A stretch of DNA of 64,000 nt, taken from NCBI GenBank assembly GCA_036270655.1, contig DATBCD010000017.1, forward strand, positions 1-64,000, in the 5' to 3' direction. The position numbers were made by a program, and so were the translations under genes. Origin of the DNA: VBCK01 sp036270655 (GTDB taxonomy: Bacteria > Pseudomonadota > Gammaproteobacteria > Burkholderiales > Burkholderiaceae_F). Positions 8,770 through 15,832 of this stretch are shown here, in pieces; positions within the stretch are counted from its first letter, which is position 1, and each line of letters opens with the position of its first letter. Below the pieces are notes generated by a model that saw nothing but the letters and a program-made list of their open reading frames with translations, did no database searches and had not been told where the DNA came from.

Positions 8770-8934
8770 CGTCTCCTCCTCGAGATCGTCTTCTGCCCAA
8801 GGGACGCGCCCCCACTAGCGACACCAAGGCGCCACCGAGCGTAGGCCGACTTTGGCTCCGCGTAAATTCGACTAACGTCGAGGATCTCAGCGTCGGGACA
8901 TGGCGCACCCGGTTTTTCGAAGCCAGTAATCGCG
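8699..8934. repeat. Duplicated segment A, copy 1 (leader and 5' end of the LVIVD-repeat gene)
   Basis: This stretch matches 11355-11555 at roughly 85% by eye, with one gap of several bases. It covers the first codons of the LVIVD-repeat gene, its ribosome site and about 160 bp upstream, presumably the promoter. Shared runs include GAGATCGTCTTCTGCCCAAG and CGTAAATT followed by GACTAACGTCGAG. Confidence 0.85.
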
Positions 8935-8940
8935 GGTACT

Positions 8941-9168
8941 TCAGCGGCGGATCGGGTCGCGCGGCACGGACTTTCCATCTTGCAGTCGAAGCCAGCGCCT
9001 GAAATCGCAGCATGACTGAATCAGGTCGCGGCGGTAAGCACGCCCGTAGCCCTCACGCGTGCGCAAAGCGGAGCGATAGATCCACAGCGTGCGTCGCACC
9101 CACTCTGCCGTTCCCGGCATCCCGTCCCGCCGCAGCAGGAATTCAATGCGCCCTTCTTCGCTGATCAT
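8941..9168 (-). CDS. Small conserved hypothetical protein
   Basis: 75 aa beginning MISEEGRIEFLLRRDGM, then VRRTLWIYRSALRTREGYGRAY and a basic tail. The pattern (an Arg-rich helical protein with WVRRT and CDFRRWLRLQ) resembles short uncharacterised proteobacterial proteins I have seen annotated only as hypothetical. It lies upstream of the LVIVD-repeat gene on the same strand. No domain is recognisable, and I cannot name a function. Confidence 0.5.
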   Translation of the reverse strand: MISEEGRIEFLLRRDGMPGTAEWVRRTLWIYRSALRTREGYGRAYRRDLIQSCCDFRRWLRLQDGKSVPRDPIRR

Positions 9169-9256
9169 GGACTCCGGACGGCCGCACCCCCACAGATCAA
9201 GGCGTCCAGCGCCATCTTAGCGCGCAAAACGGAGCCGGCTAGGTGTGAACTTGCAA

Positions 9257-9478
9257 TACGTTGTTTCCACCCGGAACACTCCCCTCTCCCACTTGTGGGA
9301 GAGGGGCCGGGGGAGAGGGTGCCTATAAAAGAGGCGTCGTGCCGTTGTACACACCCTCTCCCTGGCCCTCTCCCGCAAGCGGGAGAGGGGACTTCCTTGC
9401 CGTCGATCCAGTGTCTGTGCGCGGACTCGACCCAACCACACTAGCGCTGACTCGCGCCTGGATTCGAGAAACAACGTA
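9257..9478. repeat. REP-type hairpin pair inside an 11-bp inverted repeat (MITE-like)
   Basis: Two hairpins of the CCCTCTCCC/GGGAGAGGG type sit head to head. One is 9281-9306 (CCCCTCTCCC, 6-nt loop, GGGAGAGGGG) and the other 9366-9389 (CCCTCTCCCGC, AA, GCGGGAGAGGG). The inner flanks GGGAGAGGGT (9311-9320) and ACCCTCTCCC (9353-9362) also pair. The whole is bracketed by TACGTTGTTTC (9257-9267) and its exact complement GAAACAACGTA (9468-9478). There is no coding content. Confidence 0.7.
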
Positions 9479-9497
9479 CTGAAATTCGACATCTAGA

Positions 9498-9519
9498 GGG
9501 TGCGCCTTGTGGCGCACCC
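9498..9519. repeat. Perfect stem-loop downstream of the BON-domain gene
   Basis: GGGTGCGCC pairs with GGCGCACCC around TTGT, a 9-bp perfect stem. It lies about 70 bp past the BON gene stop (minus strand). No T tract follows on either strand, so it may be a REP-like element or an mRNA 3' end rather than a classical terminator. The rest of the 9169-9586 interval outside this hairpin and the bracketed repeat shows nothing I can name. Confidence 0.55.
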
Positions 9520-9586
9520 GCGGCCCATCACATCGTCTGGCTCCTTGCCGTCACGAGCGTCCGGCGCAAGCCCTTGCAACCCGGCT

Positions 9587-10279
9587 CTAATCCATCGCCA
9601 TCGAGCCGCGACGCGGGGTGCTCAACGACGGATCGATGGTGATCCTGTTTTCGACCTTGGTGACGCCCGGTGCCGCGTACGCCGTGCGCTCGCCTTCCTG
9701 GCGCTCTGCCCACGAGCGCACGGTGCCGCGCAGCGTCACGCGGCCTCCGCTTGCTTCGACGGTGATGTTCTTCGCGTCGATCTCCGCGCTGCGCTTGAAG
9801 GCTTCCTCGATCTTGCGCTTGAGGTCGACCGGCGAGACGACCGGCTTGAGCGTGAGCATGTTTCTCAAGCCCTTGACGCCTTTGATCCGACGCACCGCGC
9901 TTTCGGCTCGCTCTCTTTGATAGTTCCACTCGACCTCGCCTTCCAGCGTCACCCACCCATTCCTGACGACCGTTTTGATGAGCTGATGCGCATACGGGAA
10001 TTCACTGTTGATCGCTGCGACGGCATCGCGAGCGATTTCGGGATCTGGGCGCTGATCCACGTTCGGCAGCCGCACCTCGATATCGTTGGCTACTGCCTGT
10101 ACGCCGGCCACCCGTTTGGCGTCCCGTTCCGCCCCGTACCTCTGGCCGTAACTGCGCACAAAGCCGGCCAGCGTGACCACACCGTTCTTGACGTTGACCG
10201 CGATGTCGGTCGAGTCGAGGTCAGGATCCCATTTCATCTCCTGTTCGACGTCGCGCTCGATGTCGCTGTCGGTCTTCAT
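9587..10279 (-). CDS. Triple BON-domain protein (OsmY-like, without signal peptide)
   Basis: 230 aa with three consecutive BON modules of about 70 residues, each ending in the usual strand-turn: KNGVVTLAGFVRSYGQ, RNGWVTLEGEVEWNYQ and SGGRVTLRGTVRSWAE. BON domains bind phospholipid and occur in OsmY and other envelope stress proteins. No signal peptide is seen (starts MKTDSDIERDVEQEMKWDPD), so the protein probably stays cytoplasmic or uses another route. GGGGAG precedes the ATG. It lies downstream of, and on the same strand as, the RcoM-like regulator, 190 bp away. That gap has an inverted repeat CTGATT...AATCAG (about 10348-10372). Confidence 0.85.
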   Translation of the reverse strand: MKTDSDIERDVEQEMKWDPDLDSTDIAVNVKNGVVTLAGFVRSYGQRYGAERDAKRVAGVQAVANDIEVRLPNVDQRPDPEIARDAVAAINSEFPYAHQLIKTVVRNGWVTLEGEVEWNYQRERAESAVRRIKGVKGLRNMLTLKPVVSPVDLKRKIEEAFKRSAEIDAKNITVEASGGRVTLRGTVRSWAERQEGERTAYAAPGVTKVENRITIDPSLSTPRRGSMAMD

Positions 10280-10469
10280 TTCCCGGACTCCCCGAAAGTG
10301 ACAAGAAGCAGTGAATTAAGGACCTGCGGCAAGTGCATGGCAATCCTGATTTCACGAAACGCGGAATCAGCGCATGAACTGGGGCAGGCAGCCCGTGAAC
10401 GACAGGAGACGCGGCCAGTCGGCCGCCTGAAAATCACAGAGCTCAAAAATCTTGCGGAGGCTTCCTTGA

Positions 10470-11204
10470 TCAGGTCAAGCCGAAGTACTGCCTGATCTCA
10501 TCGAGCCGATTGCGGCTGATCGGCACACGCGCCTGGTCCTTGGTATCCAGCACGAGACGGTATTGCTCCCCATCCCGATCGACCATCCGCACATGCTGCA
10601 GGCTGACGACGTGGCTGCGGTGGGTGCGGAAGAACTGCTCCGGATTCAGGCGGTGCTCGAGGTCCGCCAGCGACAGATTGCAGAAGTGATCCTGATCGAA
10701 AGTGAAGATGCGGGTGTAGTGCCCCTCAGCTTGCATATGAACGACGTCTGGCATTGCAAGCAGGATAACTCGATTGCGTAACAGCACGGGGATCTTGACC
10801 AGTTGCTTGGGCTTGCCTTCGCGCCCGATCTTCACGCTGGGCTCGCTGGTCGTGATGTCGGTCAGGTCATAAAACATCATGCAGGTGCCATGGTCTTGCG
10901 AGGCGTCAGACAGTCTCGTGACCTTGATCAGAAGCACCCGGTCCGGGATGTTAATCATCATCGTCATCGGCGGGGGCGATTCGATGTGGCCACCTCCGGC
11001 CTCTGAACCGGAGCGCAGCAGCAGCTCGATCTTCTCCTTGCTTTTCTCCGGATGCAGTTGCAGCACGTCGCGGCCGATCGGATTGCCCCGGACATCACCC
11101 AGCACTCTGTGCGCGATTTGGTTCATCGCCACAATGCGGTTGTTGGCGTCCAGCAGTACCACGCCGGGGTCGAATTTCTGCAGTCTGTATTCGAGTGTTT
11201 CCAT
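10470..11204 (-). CDS. RcoM-like heme-PAS / LytTR transcriptional regulator
   Basis: 244 aa. The N-terminal PAS (about 1-110) is followed by a LytTR DNA-binding domain (about 135-244: VILLAMPDVVHMQAEGHYT, FFRTHRSHVVSLQHV). The match to RcoM, the CO-sensing one-component regulator of Burkholderia and Rhodospirillum, is strong, for example VLQLHPEKS, SPPP, MMINIPDRVLLIKV and GTCMMFYDLTD. The RcoM heme ligand His74 corresponds to His51 here and Met104 to Met82. The ferric ligand Cys94 falls on Gly72, next to His73, with one inserted residue in the loop; this alignment is from memory. No CO dehydrogenase genes are in the window. A 66-bp repeated element lies 80 bp upstream of the start, so the regulator may act on itself. 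Confidence 0.82.
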   Translation of the reverse strand: METLEYRLQKFDPGVVLLDANNRIVAMNQIAHRVLGDVRGNPIGRDVLQLHPEKSKEKIELLLRSGSEAGGGHIESPPPMTMMINIPDRVLLIKVTRLSDASQDHGTCMMFYDLTDITTSEPSVKIGREGKPKQLVKIPVLLRNRVILLAMPDVVHMQAEGHYTRIFTFDQDHFCNLSLADLEHRLNPEQFFRTHRSHVVSLQHVRMVDRDGEQYRLVLDTKDQARVPISRNRLDEIRQYFGLT

Positions 11205-11283
11205 TTCGCGCCTCTGCAGTCGAGTAGGTGCGGCAGGAAGACTTCGAAGGTAGCGGCTTGCGCCTGTCCATCGTACAACGGAG

Positions 11284-11349
11284 TGACAGGTGAAACACCC
11301 GAATCAAGGGGTGAAATTCGAAACCTGAAGCGAGTGCGGTAGTCTGTCA
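11284..11349. repeat. 66-bp repeated element B, copy 1 (upstream of the RcoM-like gene)
   Basis: The element is bounded by TGACAG and its inverse CTGTCA. It differs from 14881-14946 at only three positions. Inside are two direct repeats starting GGTGAAA (11289 and 11310), exactly 21 bp apart, a spacing suited to a LytTR-type dimer. The first repeat contains the palindrome GGTG-AAA-CACC. GAAAC and GTC, 17 bp apart, could form an ECF-type promoter reading rightward; this is speculative. The element abuts duplicated segment A copy 2. Confidence 0.8.
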
Positions 11350-11354
11350 ACGCA

Positions 11355-11425
11355 ACACAAGCGAGCGCCACTACGGAAAACGCCGCCCACCTACCCAATC
11401 GATAACCCGGTGATCTTGCTTCCAT
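11355..11425 (-). pseudogene. Truncated 5' fragment of an LVIVD-repeat gene
   Basis: From ATG 11425 the frame reads MEARSPGYRLGRWAAFSVVA then LACVAL, nearly identical to the first two dozen codons of the intact gene (MEPRSPGYRLGRWAPFSVIA). It then runs directly into the 66-bp element and unrelated sequence. The ribosome site GAGGAGGAG is retained, so a short nonsense peptide could still be made. The rest of the 535-codon gene is absent. Confidence 0.8.
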
Positions 11426-11555
11426 CGTCTCCTCCTCGAGATCGTCTTCTGCCCAAGGGACACACCCTCTCTCCAGCCGCGCCAAGGCGTCATCGAGGGT
11501 AGGCTCCGCGTAAATTAGACTAACGTCGAGCATCTCAGCGTCGAGACATGACGTG
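11355..11555. repeat. Duplicated segment A, copy 2
   Basis: Second copy of the LVIVD gene leader and 5' end (see 8699-8934). It is missing a few bases relative to copy 1. It ends next to the start region of the 5-formyl-THF cyclo-ligase gene, so that gene may now take its upstream sequence from the duplication. Confidence 0.85.
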
Positions 11556-12302
11556 CCCGGTTCTGGCGCGCTGGACCCCTATGGAGTACCGGGGGGAGCG
11601 AGGGGGCCGGCCGTCCGGTTCGTTCCCGTCGAAAGGAGCGGTGTTACGCAGACTGTCGAGGACGTCAAGCGATGGAGAACCGCGCAACGCGCCGAATTGC
11701 TGGCACGTCGCCGGGCCGTGACGGACGTCCAGTATCGCGAGTGGAACGGACTCATTACGGATCGGCTCATGGCAGGATTTCCGATCCTGAAATCCATGGT
11801 CGTGGGCTTCTGCTGGCCGTTTCAAAGGGAGTTCGATTCGCGATTTGCGATCCGCGAGTTCAGGCGGCAGGGCGCCGTCGCGGCCCTGCCGGTCGTGGTG
11901 CAGAGGGGCGCACCGCTTCAGTTTCGGCAATGGTGGCCCGGGGCGCCTGTGGCAAGGGGCGTGTTCGATCTGCCGGTGCCGGACGGCACCGCGGTGGTCC
12001 AGCCCCAGGCGCTGCTCATTCCCCCGGTAGGTTTTGACGCGCAGGGATACCGCTTGGGGTACGGCGGCGGCTATTTCGATCGAACGCTCGCCGTGATATC
12101 GCCGCAGCCGCTGAAGATCGGCGTGGCATTCGAGCTGTCGAGGATTGCGACGATCCATCCGCAGTCCTACGACGTGCCGATGGATTTCATCGTGACCGAG
12201 ACCGGAATCAGCCACGTCGGAAAGGACGGCCTTGAGGATATCGCGCAGGCTCACCACGCCGCTGAACTCGCCCGCGCAATAGTGTTGATCAATAGGTGCT
12301 GA
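11553..12302 (+). CDS. 5-formyltetrahydrofolate cyclo-ligase family protein
   Basis: ATP-dependent conversion of 5-formyl-THF to methenyl-THF. The core is KRWRTAQRAELLARR at the N-terminus, the GVFDLPVPDGTAVVQPQALL strand and the family signature GYRLGYGGGYFDRTL, then the C-terminal VPMDFIVTETGI. The start is unclear. The only ordinary codon upstream of the homologous region is GTG 11553, giving 249 aa with about 30 unconserved N-terminal residues. That GTG lies inside duplicated segment A, so the native 5' end may have been replaced by the duplication. The gene converges with a decayed MarR-type fragment. Confidence 0.78.
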   Translation: MPGSGALDPYGVPGGARGPAVRFVPVERSGVTQTVEDVKRWRTAQRAELLARRRAVTDVQYREWNGLITDRLMAGFPILKSMVVGFCWPFQREFDSRFAIREFRRQGAVAALPVVVQRGAPLQFRQWWPGAPVARGVFDLPVPDGTAVVQPQALLIPPVGFDAQGYRLGYGGGYFDRTLAVISPQPLKIGVAFELSRIATIHPQSYDVPMDFIVTETGISHVGKDGLEDIAQAHHAAELARAIVLINRC

Positions 12303-12433
12303 GCAAGCTCGTTGATCGTAACCGCATCCCGTCCCGGATAGCCCTTCATCGCAAGCAATGCCTGGTATTGCTGCGATGCGAGCCCGATTTCGCGCGAGCA
12401 CTCAAGGCGCTCGTTGACAATATATCGTAGAAC
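12290..12433 (-). pseudogene. Decayed MarR-family regulator fragment
   Basis: On the minus strand one frame reads ERLECSREIGLASQQYQALL, then AMKGYPGRDAVTINELAQHL. This matches the helix-2/wing region of MarR proteins (compare QQHQALLAIKGFPGRD...ELAERL, from memory). No start precedes it, the recognition-helix part shifts frame after ELAQHLLI, and the C-terminal half is missing. It sits beside a palindromic operator and the MFS gene, as a local MarR repressor would. I read it as a remnant of that repressor. Confidence 0.5.
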
Positions 12434-12439
12434 GATGTA
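12421..12439. promoter_or_regulatory. Palindromic operator upstream of the MFS gene
   Basis: TATATCGT (12421-12428) and ACGATGTA (12432-12439) form an imperfect inverted repeat around a 3-bp spacer. It shares its core and spacing with the perfect palindrome at 14752-14772. The position is 58 bp before the MFS start. A MarR-type dimer is the likely ligand. Confidence 0.6.
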
Positions 12440-12496
12440 CTTTATATCGGATCAGGATGCATAAAAAAATCAGGATTGCGGGCCACGGAGGTTCCG

Positions 12497-14173
12497 ATGG
12501 CGAGTACCGAAGGGGCATTGGACGCCGGCTTAGCCGACCAGATAGCGGGCTTGCTCGCAAAAGAGCGCACGGTCGCCAGGCGCGGCTTCAATCGCTGGCT
12601 TGTTCCGCCGTGCGCATTGGCGATCCATCTGTGCATCGGCATGGCGTACGGGTTCAGCGTGTTCTGGCTGCCGCTCTCGCACGCGATCGGCATCAACAAC
12701 CCGGTTCCGTGCCCGGCCGGGGCCTCGTTGCTGGGGGAACTCTTCACGACGCGCTGCGACTGGAGAATCAGTTCGCTCGGATGGATGTTCACTTTATTCT
12801 TCATCTTTCTGGGCGGCGCGGCGGCTCTATGGGGCGGCTGGCTCGAGCGTGCAGGGCCGCGCAGGGCGGGATTCGTCGCCGCGGTGTGCTGGTGCGGCGG
12901 CCTGGTGATCGCGAGCTTTGGGGTTCGCGTTCACCAACTCTGGCTGATGTGGCTCGGCGCGGGAGTGATCGGCGGAACCGGCCTCGGGCTCGGCTACATA
13001 TCGCCTGTGTCGACATTGATCAAATGGTTTCCGGACCGACGTGGCATGGCCACGGGCATGGCCATCATGGGATTCGGCGGTGGCGCCATGATCGGCGCGC
13101 CGCTGGCCGACATCCTGATGAACTGGTACGCAACGCCCACATCGTTCGGCGTCTGGGAAACGTTCCTGACGCTGGCGGCCATCTACTTCGTGTTCATGAT
13201 GAGTGGCGCCTTTGGTTATCGCCTGCCGCCGCCGCGCTGGAAACCGGACGGTTGGAACCCGCCTGCCACGCTTGGTGGCGGCATGATCACGACGCGGCAC
13301 GTGGATGTCGACGAGGCGTTGAGGACGCCGCAGTTCTGGCTGATCTGGTGGGTCCTGTGCCTGAACGTCACGGCCGGCATCGGGGTGATCGGCATGGCCT
13401 CGCCGATGCTGCAGGAAGTGTTCGGCGGCCGATTGATCGGTATCGCCGCCAGGTTCAATGACCTGACGCTGACCCAGAAAGGAATGATCGCCGCGACGGC
13501 GGCCGGCTTCACGGGCTTGCTCAGCCTGTTCAACATCGGAGGCCGGTTCGGCTGGGCATCGCTCTCGGACCTGATCGGCCGCAAGACCACGTATTACACG
13601 TTCTTCCTTCTGGGTATTGCGCTGTACGCATCGGTGCCCTGGTCGGGTCACGCCGGATACACCGCGCTCTTCGTTGGCGCCTTCTGCATCATTCTTTCAA
13701 TGTACGGAGGCGGATTTTCGACGGTGCCCGCCTACCTGGCCGACATATTCGGTACCCGGATGGTGGGGGCCATTCACGGCAGGCTGCTGACGGCCTGGTC
13801 GGCCGCCGGCATCTTCGGTCCGGTCATCGTGAATTACCTGCGCGAGTATCAATTGGCCCACGGAGTGCCTAGGGCCCAGGTTTACGACATCACGATGTAC
13901 GTGCTGTGCGGGCTGCTGGTACTGGGCTTTCTGTGCAATCTGCTGGTGCGACCGGTTCACGACAAGCACTTCATGACGGATACCGAGCTGAAAACCGAAA
14001 CCAGACTTGCGCACGAGCAATGGGCCGCAACGGAAGTGCCATCCGATACCACGGATGCAAGCCGACGAAACGCTACGGTGGTCAAGTTGTGGCTTGCCTG
14101 GCTGGCGGTCGGCATACCGCTTGCGTGGGGTGTGTGGATGACACTTTCGAAGACGATCGCGTTGTTTCGCTAG
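12497..14173 (+). CDS. MFS transporter, OFA (oxalate/formate antiporter-like) family
   Basis: 558 aa inner-membrane carrier with 12 or more predicted helices. The OFA features are the N-terminal WLVPPCALAIHLCIGMAYGFSV, the long loop after the first helix (NPVPCPAGASLLGELFTTRCDW), the signature-like KWFPDRRGMATGMAIMGFGGGA, and the conserved NIGGRFGWASLSDLIGRKTTY. A C-terminal soluble stretch (about 500-530) is followed by one further helix (LWLAWLAVGIPLAWGVWMTL), as in several proteobacterial OFA proteins. ATG 12497 is chosen because CGGAGG lies 6 bp upstream. The substrate is a small organic acid by family only. The operator upstream suggests ligand-inducible expression. Confidence 0.88.
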   Translation: MASTEGALDAGLADQIAGLLAKERTVARRGFNRWLVPPCALAIHLCIGMAYGFSVFWLPLSHAIGINNPVPCPAGASLLGELFTTRCDWRISSLGWMFTLFFIFLGGAAALWGGWLERAGPRRAGFVAAVCWCGGLVIASFGVRVHQLWLMWLGAGVIGGTGLGLGYISPVSTLIKWFPDRRGMATGMAIMGFGGGAMIGAPLADILMNWYATPTSFGVWETFLTLAAIYFVFMMSGAFGYRLPPPRWKPDGWNPPATLGGGMITTRHVDVDEALRTPQFWLIWWVLCLNVTAGIGVIGMASPMLQEVFGGRLIGIAARFNDLTLTQKGMIAATAAGFTGLLSLFNIGGRFGWASLSDLIGRKTTYYTFFLLGIALYASVPWSGHAGYTALFVGAFCIILSMYGGGFSTVPAYLADIFGTRMVGAIHGRLLTAWSAAGIFGPVIVNYLREYQLAHGVPRAQVYDITMYVLCGLLVLGFLCNLLVRPVHDKHFMTDTELKTETRLAHEQWAATEVPSDTTDASRRNATVVKLWLAWLAVGIPLAWGVWMTLSKTIALFR

Positions 14174-14192
14174 ATCCCTTCTTAGATCGGTC

Positions 14193-14744
14193 TCAATGTG
14201 AGGCGGCGCCAAAGACCTGCCGCATCGAGAACTCGACCGACTCACCGACGCAATACCCTTCGTGCTGTTCCAAGGTAGTCGCGAAGACCGCAATCGTCCC
14301 GCGATATCGACCGTTGGTGCCGACCGAAACGACACCGTCAATCATGACCGGAATACCGCCGAGTTCGAGCGTCGCGGTAGTTCCGTCGTCGATCCCGACT
14401 CCTGGCCGGCTCCCGGGCCCTACCATGACAAGCGACCGCTCGCGCGGACGGATATCGAAGTCCGGTCGAAGATTCCAGCGCCCGCGGACGTTCTCGATCG
14501 CCGCGCGCAAAGCGACTTCGTGGCCGCGCGCACTCCTGCCGCAGTCCATATCCCAATTGCAGCCTTGCACATCCGGTTCTCTGAGACGATGCGGAGGCGG
14601 CGCGCTGGGGACCTTTCCATCGGCGATGACGTCCGGATCCAGGTAGAGGATGCGCGTTACCTCATCGCTGATGGCTTGGGCCGATTTCAGTTCGCGCGGG
14701 ATCATTGCCTCACCATCGATAGCTGCCGGGCGCAGCTTATTCAT
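14193..14744 (-). CDS. Hypothetical protein under a palindromic operator
   Basis: 183 aa if started at ATG 14744; ATG 14705 (MIPRELKSAQAISDEV, with GGTGAGG before it) is a good alternative. Recognisable pieces are AISDEVTRILYLDPDVIADG, PHRLREPDVQGCNWDMDCGR, HEVALRAAIENVRGRWNLRP and EQHEGYCVGESVEFSMRQVF. No signal peptide, membrane helix or known domain is seen. The perfect 9+3+9 palindrome lies 8 bp upstream of the first ATG, so a repressor bound there would block this gene. It converges with the MFS gene, and both carry the same operator type, which suggests one regulon. Function unknown. Confidence 0.65.
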   Translation of the reverse strand: MNKLRPAAIDGEAMIPRELKSAQAISDEVTRILYLDPDVIADGKVPSAPPPHRLREPDVQGCNWDMDCGRSARGHEVALRAAIENVRGRWNLRPDFDIRPRERSLVMVGPGSRPGVGIDDGTTATLELGGIPVMIDGVVSVGTNGRYRGTIAVFATTLEQHEGYCVGESVEFSMRQVFGAASH

Positions 14745-14751
14745 CACGCCG

Positions 14752-14772
14752 ATATATCGTATCACGATATAT
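14752..14772. promoter_or_regulatory. Perfect 9-3-9 palindromic operator
   Basis: ATATATCGT (14752-14760), spacer ATC, ACGATATAT (14764-14772). It is the same motif as at 12421-12439 and stands out in this GC-rich context. It directly precedes the minus-strand hypothetical gene and lies about 230 bp upstream of the dienelactone hydrolase. Confidence 0.72.
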
Positions 14773-14880
14773 GCAGGAAAAGTGGCTCGTGCTCCACCCC
14801 CAGCTGTACTTGCTCTCTGGGCTCGCCTGACCGGAAGGCAATCCGAGCTTCCGCAAACGGCTTCGATCGGCAAGGTCGAG

Positions 14881-14946
14881 TGACAGGTGAAACACCCGAA
14901 TCAAGAGGTGAAATTCGAAACCTGAAGCGATTGCGGTAGTCTGTCG
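14881..14946. repeat. 66-bp repeated element B, copy 2 (upstream of the dienelactone hydrolase)
   Basis: It differs from 11284-11349 at three positions. It begins TGACAG and ends CTGTCG. GGTGAAA recurs at 14886 and 14907, 21 bp apart. It ends 56 bp before the dienelactone hydrolase ATG, a normal promoter distance, and reads rightward toward that gene. A GAAAC (14917-14921) to GTC (14939-14941) pair with a 17-bp spacer could be an ECF promoter. Confidence 0.8.
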
Positions 14947-15002
14947 ATCCAGCCGGGCCGGCTCCAATGGTCCTTAGACGTCCAGGAAAGGAAGAACTGA
15001 AG

Positions 15003-15695
15003 ATGGGAACGACCGTTACCTTCAAGCGCCCTGACGGAGGAACTGTCCAGGGGTATCTGGCAGAGCCGACCCAGCGTGTCGGTGCCCCGGCGATCGTCGT
15101 TGTGCAGGAGTGGTGGGGTATCAATGAACAGATACGCGGCGTCGCGAACCGGCTGGCCAGCGCGGGTTACATCGCGTTGGTACCCGACCTGTACCGCGGC
15201 AAATCCACCGTGGATGCCGAGGAGGCGAATCACTTGATGACCGGCCTGAACTTCGGGGATGCGGCCTCCCAGGATATTCGCGCAGCCGCGCAGTTCCTGA
15301 AGACCCGCGGCGACAAGGTCGGTATCACCGGCTATTGCATGGGCGGCGCACTGACACTCCTTTCCCTGAGCGTAGTCCCGGAAATCGACGCAGCCGTGGT
15401 CTGGTATGGCTGCCCGCCTTTGGAATTCCTCGACGCATCGAAAATCAAGGTGCCGCTGCTCGGGCACTGGGCCACGCAGGATCAATTTTTCCCGATCGCC
15501 ATGATCGACCAGCTGCAGGACCGGTTGCGCGAAGCCGGTGCGGACTTTGAGTTCCACCGCTACCTCGCTCATCACGCCTTCGCCAACGAGACCGCCGTCG
15601 GCCCGGGTCGAATTCCCTCCACGCAGTACGACCCTGTCTGGGCGCAACAGGCCTGGGACCGCACCTTCCGCTTCTTCGGCCGCTGTCTCGGCTGA
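15003..15695 (+). CDS. Dienelactone hydrolase family protein
   Basis: 230 aa alpha/beta hydrolase. The nucleophile Cys112 is in GYCMGGA, Asp160 in GHWATQDQFFP and His190/191 in YLAHHAF, which gives the Cys-Asp-His triad of carboxymethylenebutenolidase. VQEWWGINEQIRGVANRLA near the N-terminus is also diagnostic. The enzyme hydrolyses dienelactones in chloroaromatic and related ring-cleavage pathways, but no pathway genes surround it, so its true substrate is open. GGAAAGGAAG precedes ATG 15003. The 66-bp element B lies in its promoter region. Confidence 0.9.
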   Translation: MGTTVTFKRPDGGTVQGYLAEPTQRVGAPAIVVVQEWWGINEQIRGVANRLASAGYIALVPDLYRGKSTVDAEEANHLMTGLNFGDAASQDIRAAAQFLKTRGDKVGITGYCMGGALTLLSLSVVPEIDAAVVWYGCPPLEFLDASKIKVPLLGHWATQDQFFPIAMIDQLQDRLREAGADFEFHRYLAHHAFANETAVGPGRIPSTQYDPVWAQQAWDRTFRFFGRCLG

Positions 15696-15832
15696 GGGGT
15701 ATCGAAGCGTTAAGCGAACCAGCGTATTCAACCGCAGTTACAGCTGTGACCCGCATTCCAATTTCTGAAATCGATGCATGACTCCGCCGCCGTAGATTGA
15801 TGGAACGGACATCACGACAGCGAGGAAGAATC

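Noticed and set aside
9281..9389. Repeated CCCTCTCCC units as a possible CRISPR
   Set aside because: Units are inverted and hairpin-forming, not evenly spaced direct repeats; no cas genes are near.
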